Below the pieces are notes generated by a model that did not search any database, had not been told where the DNA came from, and saw only the letters and a program-made list of their open reading frames with translations. A stretch of DNA of 64,000 bases from Trissonchulus latispiculum (Eukaryota; Nematoda; Enoplea; Enoplida; Ironidae): contig JASAND010006748.1 of assembly GCA_030248195.1 (NCBI GenBank), forward strand, positions 1-64,000, in the 5' to 3' direction. This document shows positions 44,638 through 55,574 of this stretch, one piece after another. Made by a program: the position numbers and the translations under genes. Position 1 is the stretch's first letter, and each line of letters opens with the position of its first letter.

Positions 44638-45199
44638 GGCCCTATTTCTTTAAAGATTAAACGGATTAGATTAAAATTAATCCGCATTAAAGAAACAGCA
44701 CCTCCGATTAAACGGATTAAAATTTAATCCAGCGAGTTAAACGAGTTAAACGGATTAATTTTAATTCTACTTCTTTAATGCACCTAGAATTAAAATTTTA
44801 ATCTAATCCTGTTTCTTTATTCACACTTCGGATTAAAAACTCAACGAGTTAATCTTAATCAGACCTGCTTAATCGCTGTTTCTTTAAAGATTAATTTTAA
44901 TCCGTTTAATCCTCCGCCTGTATTTTCAACTAACTTTTAATCCTCATGCAGCTACGCGGATTAAACGGAATAAAAGTTGGCGGATTTAAATTTTTAATAG
45001 CTGTTTCTTTAATGGCGGATTAAATGGATTAAAATCAACTCGTTTAATCCGCGGATTAAAAATGGTCGGACTAAACGAGTTAATTTTAATCTGTTTAATC
45101 CGTTTTATCCATCATTAAAGAAATAGCAATTAAAATTTTAATCCGGCTGATTTTTAATCCGTTTAATCCGACCATTTTAATCTTTAAAGAAATAGGCCC
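44638..45199. mobile_element. ATA-flanked MITE 1, ATTAAACGG word array
   Basis: It begins GGCCCTATTTCTTTAAAG and ends in the near-complement, with ATA on both sides. The body is an array of GGATTAAACGGATTAAAA words in both orientations, punctuated by TTTCTTTAATG. There is no coding content. The ends resemble those of the 900-3951 element. Confidence 0.65.
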
Positions 45200-45245
45200 A
45201 TAGAAGATCTTTTTAAACAAGCATAGCTTGACGGACACATTGACA

Positions 45246-45246
<1 letters not shown>

Positions 45247-45278
<32 letters not shown>
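45247..45278 (+). repeat. (CTA)n microsatellite
   Basis: About ten and a half CTA units between the two inverted MITEs. Confidence 0.95.
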
Positions 45279-45279
<1 letters not shown>

Positions 45280-45302
45280 ATGCCTATGCACATGAGTTCA
45301 TA

Positions 45303-45864
45303 AGGCCTATTTCTTTAAAGATTAAAATGGTCGGATTAAACGGATTAAAAATCAGCCGGATTAAAACGTTAATTTATATTTCTTTAATGCAGGATTAAAC
45401 GGATTAAACGGATTAAAATTAACTCGTTTAATCCGTCCATTTTTAATCCGCGGATTAAACGAATTGATTTTAATCCATTTAATCCGCCATTAAAGAAACA
45501 GCTATTAAAATTTTTAATCCGCCAACTTTTAATGCGTTTAATTTGCGTAGCTGTATGAGGTTTAAAAGTTAGTTGAAAATGCAGGCGGAGGATTAGACGG
45601 ATTAAAATTAATTTTTAAAGAAGCAGAGATTAACAAGGTAGGATTAAAATTAACTCGTTGAGTTTTTAATCCGAAGTGTGAATTAAGAAACAGGATTAGA
45701 TTAAAATTTTAATCCTAGGTGCATTAAAGAAATAGGATTAAATTTAATCCGTTTAACTCGTTTAACTCGCTGAATTAAATTTTAATCCGTTTAATCCGAG
45801 GTGCTGTTTCTTTAATGCGGATTAATTTTAATCTAATCCGTTTAATCTTTAAAAAAATAGGGCC
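45303..45864. mobile_element. ATA-flanked MITE 2, inverted copy of MITE 1
   Basis: It is oriented opposite to 44638-45199, with matching blocks in mirrored order (for example AACAGCACCTCCGATTAAAC at 44695 and its complement near 45785). It is flanked by ATA. The pair forms a 1.2 kb inverted repeat around the CTA run. Confidence 0.65.
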
Positions 45865-46534
45865 ATACTGGGTTAAATCTCGGCTTGATCATTTGAGCTA
45901 TATAAGGACGATAAAGATGTCCTGAGCATTTATCCCGATATTAATAATAACCATAAGAATTCTGACTTTCAAAAATGACAACGCATGGAGAATGTGCAAA
46001 CTTGTGAATGAAGGACAAAGTTTTTGGCTGTGTTTGGCTTCCCTATTTTTGATATAATTTATTCCTAAAATAATAAAGTAAGCTGGTAATCCAGCAGAGC
46101 TAACATTACATGCTCTTGTTGCGCTTTTGTTGTTAACGATTTCCCGCAAGGATGCTATAAAATTTGTAATTATCATAGTTTCCTGAATATTGTGTTTTTA
46201 TGTATTAAATTTTGTGTAGACTTCATAATTCACAAATTGACAGCAACAATTACACATCCAAGTAACTTTACAGCACAACAAAAATTAATAAAATAATTTA
46301 GCAGTAAAGCTGTTGCTAACTAAAAATATTACAGTTAAGCACAACAGTGTAAGCTTGTTATCTTCGTGGCAGGATGCTCTTTGAGTGTAAACGTCAAATC
46401 TGTCTAAAACACAAAGTACAGCAATTGCTTCAAAAATGTATAAATTCCAAGGCAATATCTGTATTCTTCATGTAGACATTTCAGCACCAGAGCAAGCATG
46501 TTGAGTGTACGAGCTAGCTACACTTGGACTTGGC
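45865..46534. other. No gene recognised
   Basis: AT-rich sequence, no supported feature. Confidence 0.4.
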
Positions 46535-46632
46535 TTAAGTCTAACTTTAGACAAACAGACAAAAGACATAAAACAGCAGTGTGAGTGAACTCCTAAAGAC
46601 ATAAGACAAAAGACATCCGTGTGAAGACAGGC
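46535..46632. mobile_element. Relic of the TTAA MITE family
   Basis: AGACAAAAGACATAAAACAG and GTGTGAAGACAGGC next to TTAA match the right part of the 35114-35379 element. The left end is degraded. Its right TTAA (46632-46635) overlaps the esterase stop codon. Confidence 0.55.
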
Positions 46633-49600
46633 TTAATAGTTTACTATATGTATATTCTTTTCAGCATATGCATGTATAGACGCGCCAACATTACCTCTTT
46701 CTTTGGAAATGGAACGCAATTCCCTCCAAAATTCAATCTCAGTCTTTTTCAAATCCTCACCAACATATATATCGTTGGTTCCAATAACCAAAAACTGCAG
46801 TCGATTTTCTGGCATCATTTCAGGCCAAACGCCAGGTGCAGCCGGTCGACTATAACATAAAATCTGAAGCATAGTTCGACTCTTCATTCAAAAATTAATC
46901 TGTTCGCTCTCTACGCTTACCCGCTTAAAGCTTTCGTCGTACACAATATCAAGGGGTAATAATTCTTCTAAATGCCAAAGCCAAACTCTCCACCGCCAAA
47001 GATGGATTTTGGATATTATCACTCCCCAAAACGGGGGAACATTCGCGTATTGTGCTCTCAACCCATTCATGCAAAGAAGTAAATGGAAGCTCTCTAGTGG
47101 CTTACTGTTCTTGTAAAATTTAGTGCAACTATGCACTCTTGATAATTTTCTGACCTTTGTGCTACTTTGTAAAGTTAAATGTTGCTTACAAACAAGCAAA
47201 ATACACACCAAATTTTGTACGAGCAACCTTACAAAAACGGCAGGTTAAGTTATCTTACAAATATTTGCGGTGCGGTCACCCGTTAGCGAACAAAGCATTG
47301 TTTTTGCTCTTATGACAGGGAGCTTTGAGAGAGTAGTGAGTGATTGAGTGAGAGAATTAGTGGCACACTCTTATATTATGTACTCTTGGTATCTATGTAA
47401 GTATGCATGAATAGTGCTGCTTTACCCATATTTAGCAAAGTTAGCCCAAAAATGCATGATCTTCATCGAAAATTCCTCCTCAAATTTGGAAAACTTGTCA
47501 GGAGCTGTGACTGGCCTCCCGAAAATGTACGGAATTTCGTAGCCATGCATGGCGCCCATCCATTCAGGCCAGGGGTTGTTGGCGACTCGTTTCTCCATAT
47601 AGTACATAAATACGGAGCCTTGCTCTTTAATCTTTTTCTTGTACTCTTTGCCAAAGTCAACCACATCCACAGAGAAGAAGTGATCACCCAGCATATGATT
47701 GGTGGCATTTCGGAGGAATTCGCCCTGCTGAGAAATGGATTCACAGTTGGCTATATTTCCATACTGATAACTGATGGATTTTATCAGTATGGGATTGTAG
47801 TAGCCTTTGAAGAGGAGCCGCGCGCAGTCGGAGAATGACTGTCGACTGAGCAAACTGGTGGACTGATTGTCGAAGTATGTAGGCAAATAGTAGGGAAGCC
47901 AGAAGCTTCCCTCGTCCTTCATAATGCCTGAAACAAGTTTTCTTATCAAGTATATAAGCTATTGACCAGAATAAAAGAGCTTGTGCCACTATGTTCTGCA
48001 GTTCGACATTTCGTTCTGTTCTAAGCGGTTTGCATATCAATAAACCTATCCCTAGAAAGCAATGTTGTTAGATGTACGCGTTCCAAGTAGCGTTGTTGCC
48101 CGGCCGGTTTTATGGCTCGACCGAGCTTGATAACATGGCAGACCGCCTCGTTGTGTGATGTAATCCATAGTGCCGGTACCAGTTTTGCCCTGTTTTTGGT
48201 GTCTTTTACAAAAGTTTTTGCACTAATGATGCATACAGTTATTCCTGGTTATGTGTAACAGATAATCCCACGTATTGGCTGGCTTCTAGCTGAGTCTAGG
48301 TCAGCCTAATTCGGCCTCAGGATAATCTCAAGGACCAAGTTTCAGGCTCAATCACGCTGCTTTGCTATCCCGATTAACACTTGCTTATTCATAAGAGTGG
48401 AGTAGCTAATGGATGGTATACCTAACTTAGTGTCACTGAAACAGCCAGTATCGTCGCACTTTGACAAGCATAAAAATTTGAAAATGAATATGTATCATTA
48501 ATCAAAGTTAGTTAGTTAGTTAAGTTGTTAATTTACAGCTGAGTTAGATAAAAGGCTAGAACACCTTTTCGTCTCATGGGTAATGTAAGTGCTGGGAACT
48601 GGGATGCATGTCTCCCCTTATACAGACAAAGCAGGTAGATCACTATCAAAGATAAAATAGGGTAGACATTAAAGCAATTTTGATAGAAACTGCATAATTT
48701 GGACCATTTATATTTGCCAAATTCTTGCAGACAATTTTTAATTTCTTGAAAATGAAAAATATAAGTTACCAGATTTGTATACATAGTCATTATTAGTTTT
48801 TTAAGCTAAATTTCGGGGGGATATGATAAAGCTTCGTAACTTGGAATTTTGAGCTTTTAATGCTAGGCTCTTTTGGAAATTGGGCACTCATGGAAATATA
48901 TGTTCCTGGATTAATTAATCAATTAGTTATGTGCAATCCTCTTTCTTTACTATAACAAAAAATTCAATACCTATTATGATCGATGTTGGCTTAAACTGGC
49001 CGCGTCTGACGGCACTGTGCACATCAGTAGTAAAGAAGTAGGGGTCCTGACACACGGGTGGGAAGGTGAAGTCCATGGCACGAACCTCCACCTTACTGAC
49101 AGCTGCGCTGACTTTCTCCGCTGGCTGCTCGCGTACACATTCAATGATGTTGGCTAGCGGGGTATCGGGGCCGACCGGGCAACCAAGCAGTTCTGCCAGC
49201 CTTTGTGACCTATGATAGGCTTTGGACGGAGGTAGACAGGCCCAGGTGTTCAGCATGACGCCGCTCTGCAAAATGGCGTAGCGAAACAGCGGCCAGCTTG
49301 GCTTTGAGATCATGTGAGCATGAACGCTGGCACTGCCCGCGCTTTCACCGAATAGGGTGATCTGGTCCGGGGATCCGCCGAAATTTATGATATGATTCTT
49401 CACCCACTGGAGTGCCAGTCTCTGATCCAGCAGTCCCACGTTTCCTGGGACGCTGGTGGTGTTGAAGTAGAGGAAGCCGAATGCTGATACTCTGCAAAAT
49501 GAAGATATATATATATATATATAATTATTAGTTGTAATAATTAAAATCTTGGTTTGATACACTTTTTTAGTTTAGTGGCAGCACTCAAATCAAATATCGA

Positions 49601-50386
49601 AGAACCTAGATTAGGCTTCCTGTTAATAAAAAATAAAATGGTCAACAGGAAAGTTTTGTTTATGCTGCGTTCCAACACCTTAGAAGCAATTTAGTAGTCT
49701 AGATAGCAAAGTTTGAATTATACGTAATCTAAAGTCGAGAACAGATGATTAATATTCATCAGAAAGCATAAAGATTATTCCATTGGTTAATTGACTTAAA
49801 ATTAGCAGTCAACAATAATCGAACGGGCTCCTGATTAGTAGTGCAATGTTTAATGCTTCTCCGTGTTGACACACCTGTAATTGTGTTACCTGTAATTAAT
49901 ATTAACGACAATCACATTTTCCACTGACGCCAGCATGGCTCCATCGTAGAGGTCTAGAGAAGGACTCCCAGTCATAAAGGCGCCGCCAAAAATCCACACC
50001 ATAACTGAGGCATTGTAGGCATTGGCAGGGCGCCAAATGTTAAGATACAGACAGTCTTCAGTGATCTTTTCGGCATTCCAGGCATCGCTGCCCTGAAATC
50101 CGGGGAAAACCCGATCACGTTCCTGGAAACAACCTGGAGCTTTTTTGACAGCCTTGAACCGCTCAACCCAGGGTTTTGGCGGCAGGGGCGGCTTAAAGCG
50201 AAGCTCATGTACGGGCGGGAGGGCGAACGGAATGCCCAAGTAGGTCTCAATTAGTCGACCGCGAACATTGGACAGTTTTCCTTCAATTTCACCCAAATCA
50301 GTGTAAACTACTGGTCTATCGGAACCTGACACGGTGAGGTAGCAAAAGTGTAGAATAAAACCAGCCGGAAACAGAATTGTTTTCAT
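46633..50386 (-). CDS. Cholinesterase-like carboxylesterase, 4 exons
   Basis: Exons on the minus strand are 50386-49890, 49491-48971, 47927-47426 and 46849-46633. All junctions are GT-AG and phases match, giving 578 residues, a normal cholinesterase length. A signal peptide (MKTILFPAGFILHFCYL) starts exon 1. Triad: S216 in TLFGESAG, E345 in MKDEGSF, H467 in MGAMHGYEI. W103 in SDAWNAE matches the choline-binding Trp84 of Torpedo acetylcholinesterase, and cysteines for two of the three conserved disulfides are present (C86-C112 and the pair near 270-284). The third pair is absent at both positions. The oxyanion hole reads FGGAF rather than GGGF. Predicted role: a secreted serine hydrolase of choline or other esters; substrate unproven. 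No membrane anchor is evident at the C-terminus. Confidence 0.9.
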
Positions 50387-51554
50387 CGTTATAAGTGGTA
50401 GGCTTGTGCTAATCGGGTGGATATGTTTTGCGGAGACGCGAACCGATCATAGTGTTTTAGGATGGTTACCAAATTTCTCCGTGAAATCTAAATAAAACAT
50501 CACATTCGAGCTGACTGTTACACTCTAAGTCACGGAGGTGAAACTGAAGTAGAAATAATGATGGCGTGTACCAAATCGATACAAATCCCCTGACCAAAAA
50601 ATCATTAAAGATATGCGATACCTTACGGCATTGATTGATACCTTGCCTGACGATTTACATTTTAGACTCAAGACGGGACAGATTTTAATGTGCTATTAGC
50701 AGTTTAACAAAAGCTTAAATTACGTTCTGATACTACTACATATTTAAACACGGACCGCGAACTTGGAATACTGTGTATTGGTGAAACTACGTACTGAACA
50801 AACCGTGTTTTGGTCGCTTAAAGCTGTCGTAAAACGAAGATATTCCATAAGATTTGAATGATTAAATAAGGCTTAAGCCGCTTTTTATTTCCAGTTCCTG
50901 TCTTGCTCACTGCTCGCAGCATTGCGTGAAAAGCGAAGATCAAAGGCTCATGCGATTTCAAAAGCACCTCGGCGGCAGCGTACTAAATTTAGACACTTAA
51001 GTGAATATTGAAAAATTAAGTGAAATATTGAACGCATAAATTTCAAAAGTCAATCTGTCAGCGAGCCGTTTAAGACGCAATTGGTTAAAATGGTTAGGCT
51101 AGTATTTAACACAGACAACAGGGTGGCAACTTATACCACCCAAAATTGAAACGTCAAACTTTTTGCGGCAAAGTTCATGTTTTGCACTTGGCGCGCACGA
51201 AAACAAAAAACCCGTCCGTGCATAATTCAACCAGCCAGCCCAAAATGGCGACAGTTGGTTTGTTTGTCCCCCTGAAAAAAAGATTTGGCATAATCTTAAA
51301 TAAACAGCTGTTTCCTTGCGTTTTATCAGTTGATTAGAAGTCTGTTAAAAGTGACAGTGTGTTGACGCCAGTCCTAATAAAGTGAAACAGATCGCACAGA
51401 ATTGAACAGGGTTAGTATAAACTTTTCTAAATACTGTTTTTACACCAAAAGATAAAAGTTAATTTCATTTTAAACTTGATGCTTCATCATTGACCATTCT
51501 GCACGGACAAGTTTTTGAAAATCAGGGAGTGAGGATCAAAATCCAAAAATTTAC

Positions 51555-52176
51555 GGGTCTTTCCCATTATCTCTCCCACAGCTCCGTAGAAGTACCGAAG
51601 AAGCAAAATTTGACTGATTGAGTTGAAATTTAGTGGAGGTAGGTTTTCGGACCTGCTGATTTCAAAAATGCAAGAATTTTAAAATTTTTAAAACATTTTA
51701 AAAATTTTAAAATTTTAGTTTGGTAAGGGGAACCGAAAAATTTTTTGAAAAAAATTTTGCTGAAAACTTGCGTACAGGGGTTTTCTGGGGTGCTGATCAC
51801 GAATCTGAAATCAGTTTTTTTCTATTCAACTTTTCGTTAGCTTAATATAAGCTAAAGTTTTAAGCTTAAGATGTAAGCTTATCCTGAGGTAACGAAAAGC
51901 TGAATCGAAAAACCGATTTCAGATTCGTGATCAGCACCCCAGAAAACCCCTGTACGCAAGTGTTCAGTAAAATTTTTTTCAAAAATTTTTTCGGTTCCCC
52001 TTGGTCCCCCCCTTACCAAACTAAAATTTTGAAAATTTTCAAACTTTTTAAAATTTTTGCATTTCTGAAATCAGCAGGTCCGAAAACCTACCCCTACCAA
52101 ATTTCAACTCAATCAGTCAAATTGTGCTTCTTCGGTACTTCTACGGAGCTATGGGGGGGATAATGGGAAAGACCCA
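51555..52176. mobile_element. Foldback element within the left arm
   Basis: GGGTCTTTCCCATTATC at 51555 is mirrored by GATAATGGGAAAGACCC ending near 52175. ACTGATTGAGTTGAAATTT and TGATCACGAATCTGAAATC match inside. The centre (51840-51890) is a further near-palindrome. It is related to 33165-33500. Confidence 0.75.
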
Positions 52177-52726
52177 AATTTACTAGACAGTTTCAATGAT
52201 AATATGTGGTAAGGTTATCTCAGTTACGCAGCACGAACACACCTATTTTAAATTGTAGAAACCCTGTAAACCTTTAGATTTTTGGTGACTTCCAGCTTCA
52301 CTGTCCAATCCAATTATTCCCATTTCCGGCGCAATTTGGAAAATCAAACCAGACAGGAGCTCTGAGTCTGGCTTAGTAGCCATTTTGCAGTATTAATCTG
52401 ATAGGTTTTGTTTAAATTAAGCTTGAATAGACTAATTACCCGTGCCCTAAGCTTGATATTTACACAGGAAAGACTACGTCCTGATTGCTTCAAGTCAGCA
52501 AAAATTGGAAGTACGCCACGTTGAAAAGAATTGATTTGGATGTACGAAGGCTATTTGGTTTTTCCAAAAGGAATTCGCTTTCGAATTTCATTTTTCAGAA
52601 GTCGTTAACAGTTTTGTGACATAACTTTATGCAAAATTTCATGATCTGTTATTAGAATAATATTCAGCAACAACCACGGAGTATCAAAATTAGGTGATTT
52701 AAAGATATTAAAAACATATTTATTCC

Positions 52727-53068
52727 TTGAAAATCTTTAGTCAAGAATTTACTCAGTATTATATTGGGATTTATAAAACCAGGTTGAGTTTCACCCCGAG
52801 ACTTTCAAGTGTGCCAGTTATAAGTGGATTTGCCCATTCAAGATTTGAAACCAGTTATTTTGACAAAGAAAAAAATCTGACGCCCTTTGATTCAACAATT
52901 GCCGCCTTATCGGTTTCAACATTTGTAAATATGCCAAGAAGATGCTTCGATGCAAACAATTTTCTAAGTTACGTTTTAGGACACCGGCACCAATTCTGTC
53001 GATTTTATTCAGAGGGCAGAAACGGGTTTCGAAATCAGAAAGAAGTCTGGAAAGAGTCGAAATTATAG
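52727..53068 (+). CDS. Hypothetical ORF, 113 codons, doubtful
   Basis: The frame starts MKIFSQEFTQYYIGIYKTRL. No domain is recognised. The homologous stretch in the right arm does not keep the frame open, which argues against coding. It may be part of an old insertion. Confidence 0.15.
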   Translation: MKIFSQEFTQYYIGIYKTRLSFTPRLSSVPVISGFAHSRFETSYFDKEKNLTPFDSTIAALSVSTFVNMPRRCFDANNFLSYVLGHRHQFCRFYSEGRNGFRNQKEVWKESKL

Positions 53069-53193
53069 TCTGGATTTTGCTTGTTTGGGTTTGTGATTTA
53101 ACTTCAAATCATTACAGAAGCTAAACAGCGTTCGAAAGGCTGAAATTAGTCCAATAAGCTAGTCAACCTGCCTCAGGTGCTAAGCTGGATTCT

Positions 53194-53466
53194 TTGAATC
53201 AAAATCTGTGGGTTGTTTCCCCACTTGGACACATTTCTTCAATTCATTCAATCATCCCAGGCTTTCACACGGAGCATAAAATTAAAGATTCTGTAAAAAT
53301 AGTTTCAGCGAAAGTAGGTAACGATGTTGTTGACGGTATATTAGCAATACGAGCGAATGTTGCGATGTCCCTGTTGTGCCTGGTCAACCATAGATATGTT
53401 AACTACTTCATTCGTAATACAACAAACTTTCATATGCTACAGATATTAAATATCATAAGGAAATAA
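53194..53466 (+). CDS. Hypothetical ORF, 90 codons, doubtful
   Basis: The frame contains HTEHKIKDSVKIVSAKVGND. The mirrored copy (57439-57711, minus strand) is also open over 90 codons with the same ends, but a stretch of about 13 residues near the start differs by compensating frameshifts. No domain is recognised. The paired openness probably reflects recent duplication rather than selection. Confidence 0.2.
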   Translation: MNQNLWVVSPLGHISSIHSIIPGFHTEHKIKDSVKIVSAKVGNDVVDGILAIRANVAMSLLCLVNHRYVNYFIRNTTNFHMLQILNIIRK

Positions 53467-53469
53467 TGA

Positions 53470-53615
53470 AAAAAGCCTGCCTGCAGTCACCACGGGAAAG
53501 CCTTAGCCCGAAAGAGGAGAGAGCCAAGAGGGCACTGTGCACCCAGGAAGAATTAATCCCTGGAGCTCCTCTGGTTCTCTCCTATTTCGAAATAAGTGAC
53601 TGCAAGCAGGCATTT
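53470..53615. repeat. Short foldback (~145 bp)
   Basis: GCCTGCCTGCAGTCAC near 53476 is mirrored by GTGACTGCAAGCAGGC near 53597-53612. GGAGAGAGCC and GGTTCTCTCC match inside. It is repeated in the right arm near 57290-57430. Confidence 0.65.
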
Positions 53616-53775
53616 TCAGTATTTCTTTATGATAATTGCCTTGTACCCTTCGTGTATCCGCTTGCAAGTCCGCGTTTATCTCATTTTCTTGATGTAATTG
53701 AGATATTAAATACCAACAAATCACGTGAACTTCAAAAAATGGAAATTAGCGCAACACCCTAGGCAATAGGTTCGA

Positions 53776-53843
53776 GGGCGTAGCTCAGTAGTAGAATGTT
53801 TAACCTGGAGATTCGAAACTCGGCCGTTTGATTCCCGTCCTGA
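53776..53843 (+). repeat. tRNA-derived SINE head, left arm
   Basis: An A-box-like TAGCTCAGTAGTAGAATG and a B-box-like GTTTGATTCC are spaced as in a tRNA, but no acceptor stem closes. It is distinct from the tRNA-Cys-like units at 4-5 kb. SINE assignment is inferred. Confidence 0.55.
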
Positions 53844-54784
53844 ACACGTTTTTTCACATCTGCAGTCCTGATTTCATCCTTTCACCTAACACCCAATATC
53901 CCTTAGACGTACTCCGTTATTCACAGAATCCAGTCGTCCAGTGGGTGTGCAACATGCAAAATTATGTATTTTGAGCAAAAGGAAACATCTCGATTTTGAA
54001 ACCAGCAGATATTAGGCGGGATAAACTGGATGAATTTTTCGAACCTGAGCCTACCTACGGACAAGCAGAGTAACAACTGAATTTCACAGCCTCAGGATCT
54101 GAGGCAAGAGAACAGACAGAATCTTCTTTGCACTTTTAGGCTGTCCTAATAAGATTAATTAAGCAAAAAGACAAGTTCTAATTATATTAGGTTTGTCCTA
54201 GGCTTTTAGTAGTCATAGAAAGTATAAAAACGCACAAGACTGTGCAAGTGTTTGGAAAAGGTGTGAAATGGAATTCGGCTAGGAATAAAATTTGTTGGGA
54301 AATGAATTATTTATTTACAAATTTAATAATCAAATTGTCCGTGAATTAATTTGTCGACAAATTTATGGAAAACTATGCAAGATGTTTTTGACAGAGAAAA
54401 GAATAGTTTCCCACATTTTATTTTCTAATTTTGATCAGAATTAAACATCGGGCGAGGAGTTGGCTTCATTCGTTTTCAATCTTACTTAACTTAACTTTAA
54501 CCAAGAATATATAGATAAGAGTATGACACTCTTAAGCTAGCACGTATGTAGAAATCATGCTAGATATGCTCGGTTCATTAACTCGGGACCCCTTCCTAAC
54601 TCAGCACGAATTACACGCTTTTATATAAGCGTGTGTCTGCTCGCTAATTGGCCCATTAGCATACGGCTTACTGTAGGTAGTTTACTAGTTAATTTAATTA
54701 ATTTTCAGGTTCAGCATTCCGGTTCAGCTTTTCACTCGTCATGGAAAGTTGAGAAGTGAAAAAACTCCGGAGCAGACAGGCTAA

Positions 54785-55312
54785 GCAACTACACCACAGT
54801 GTAACGGATCAAGGTTGGAATGGTCAACCTTTCCGTTGCTGGCGGCAGTAGCTAGGCTAGCTACCCGCTTGGCTTCCTATATCAACATCACCTTGGGCTG
54901 GGACACGTTTGCAAGTCACGTAGCTTCCCCAACGTGTATGCGTGGGATTGGGTGGGTTCCCCCCCTCGTGACTTTGGGAGCTACGTGATTGGGGGAAATT
55001 TCCACTAGGGGGCGCTCGTGGGAGGGTCCAACCCAACACTCGCTTCCCCCTTCCATTCTGTATATTTCTGTCAACGTGAGCGCTTGCTATTTCTATTGCT
55101 ATTCTCCCCATTTATTTCTGTAAATATTCTGTGTGTCTCCCTCAGCTCTCCCCAGAGCTTGGTACGTTGGCTGACCCCCGTCAGCCCTACAACTGTAAGT
55201 CTATTACATTGTGTTTGTTTGTGTTTGTCTGAGGGTTCATCCCAGTATTATTTTGTATTGTTATAACTACTTATAACTTGTTGTTTCTACCTTTATTAAA
55301 GTGTATTTAGCT
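54785..55312 (+). repeat. Repeat adjoining the palindrome centre
   Basis: The stretch CAGTGTAACGGATCAAGG through CTTTATTAAAGTGTATTTAG occurs in both arms and, as a fragment, at 44045-44130, so it belongs to a dispersed element. The style (CTGTATATTTCTGTCAACG, then a pyrimidine-rich stretch) resembles an LTR promoter region, but this was not confirmed. Confidence 0.45.
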
Positions 55313-55574
55313 AGGTCTAGTATTTCTGAGCTCCTGCTAGGTAGGTAGTTCAATTCTGAGTGAGTGAGAGTGCGAGTCATCTCGCCCTTAGGATTGGGTT
55401 ACCCCTGCATATATTGTTTGGCGAGGCTGCCCGACCGTCTCCTGTAGTCGGTCTGTTATCCATCTGTGCCACGGTCTCCACGTCCGCTACGTCAGGGCGT
55501 GGTAACGGTGTTAGTACGTAGGTAAACCTACTAGCCCCGCTACATTAGGCTGCCAGAGCCTGGAAATAGACTCA
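55313..55574. other. Unique loop of the giant inverted repeat
   Basis: About 262 bases that are not mirrored, containing GAGTGAGTGAGAGTGCGAG, TTTGGCGAGGCTGCCCG and GGCGTGGTAACGGTG. They presumably remained single-copy when the palindrome formed. No gene. Confidence 0.7.

Larger units (their letters stand above)
46932..55312. repeat. Left arm of the giant inverted repeat
   Basis: Every block from 46932 inward is mirrored on the right (46932 pairs with 64000; 47401-47413 with 63521-63533; 53776 with 57127). Base substitutions and small indels separate the arms. Homology may extend further left, since the partner is cut off by the window edge. Confidence 0.93.

Noticed and set aside
47407..47838. 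143-codon plus-strand frame starting MNSAALPIFSKVSPKMHDLH
   Set aside because: It is antisense to esterase exon 3; its openness is a shadow of the coding strand. The mirrored frame at 63098-63478 is the same shadow.
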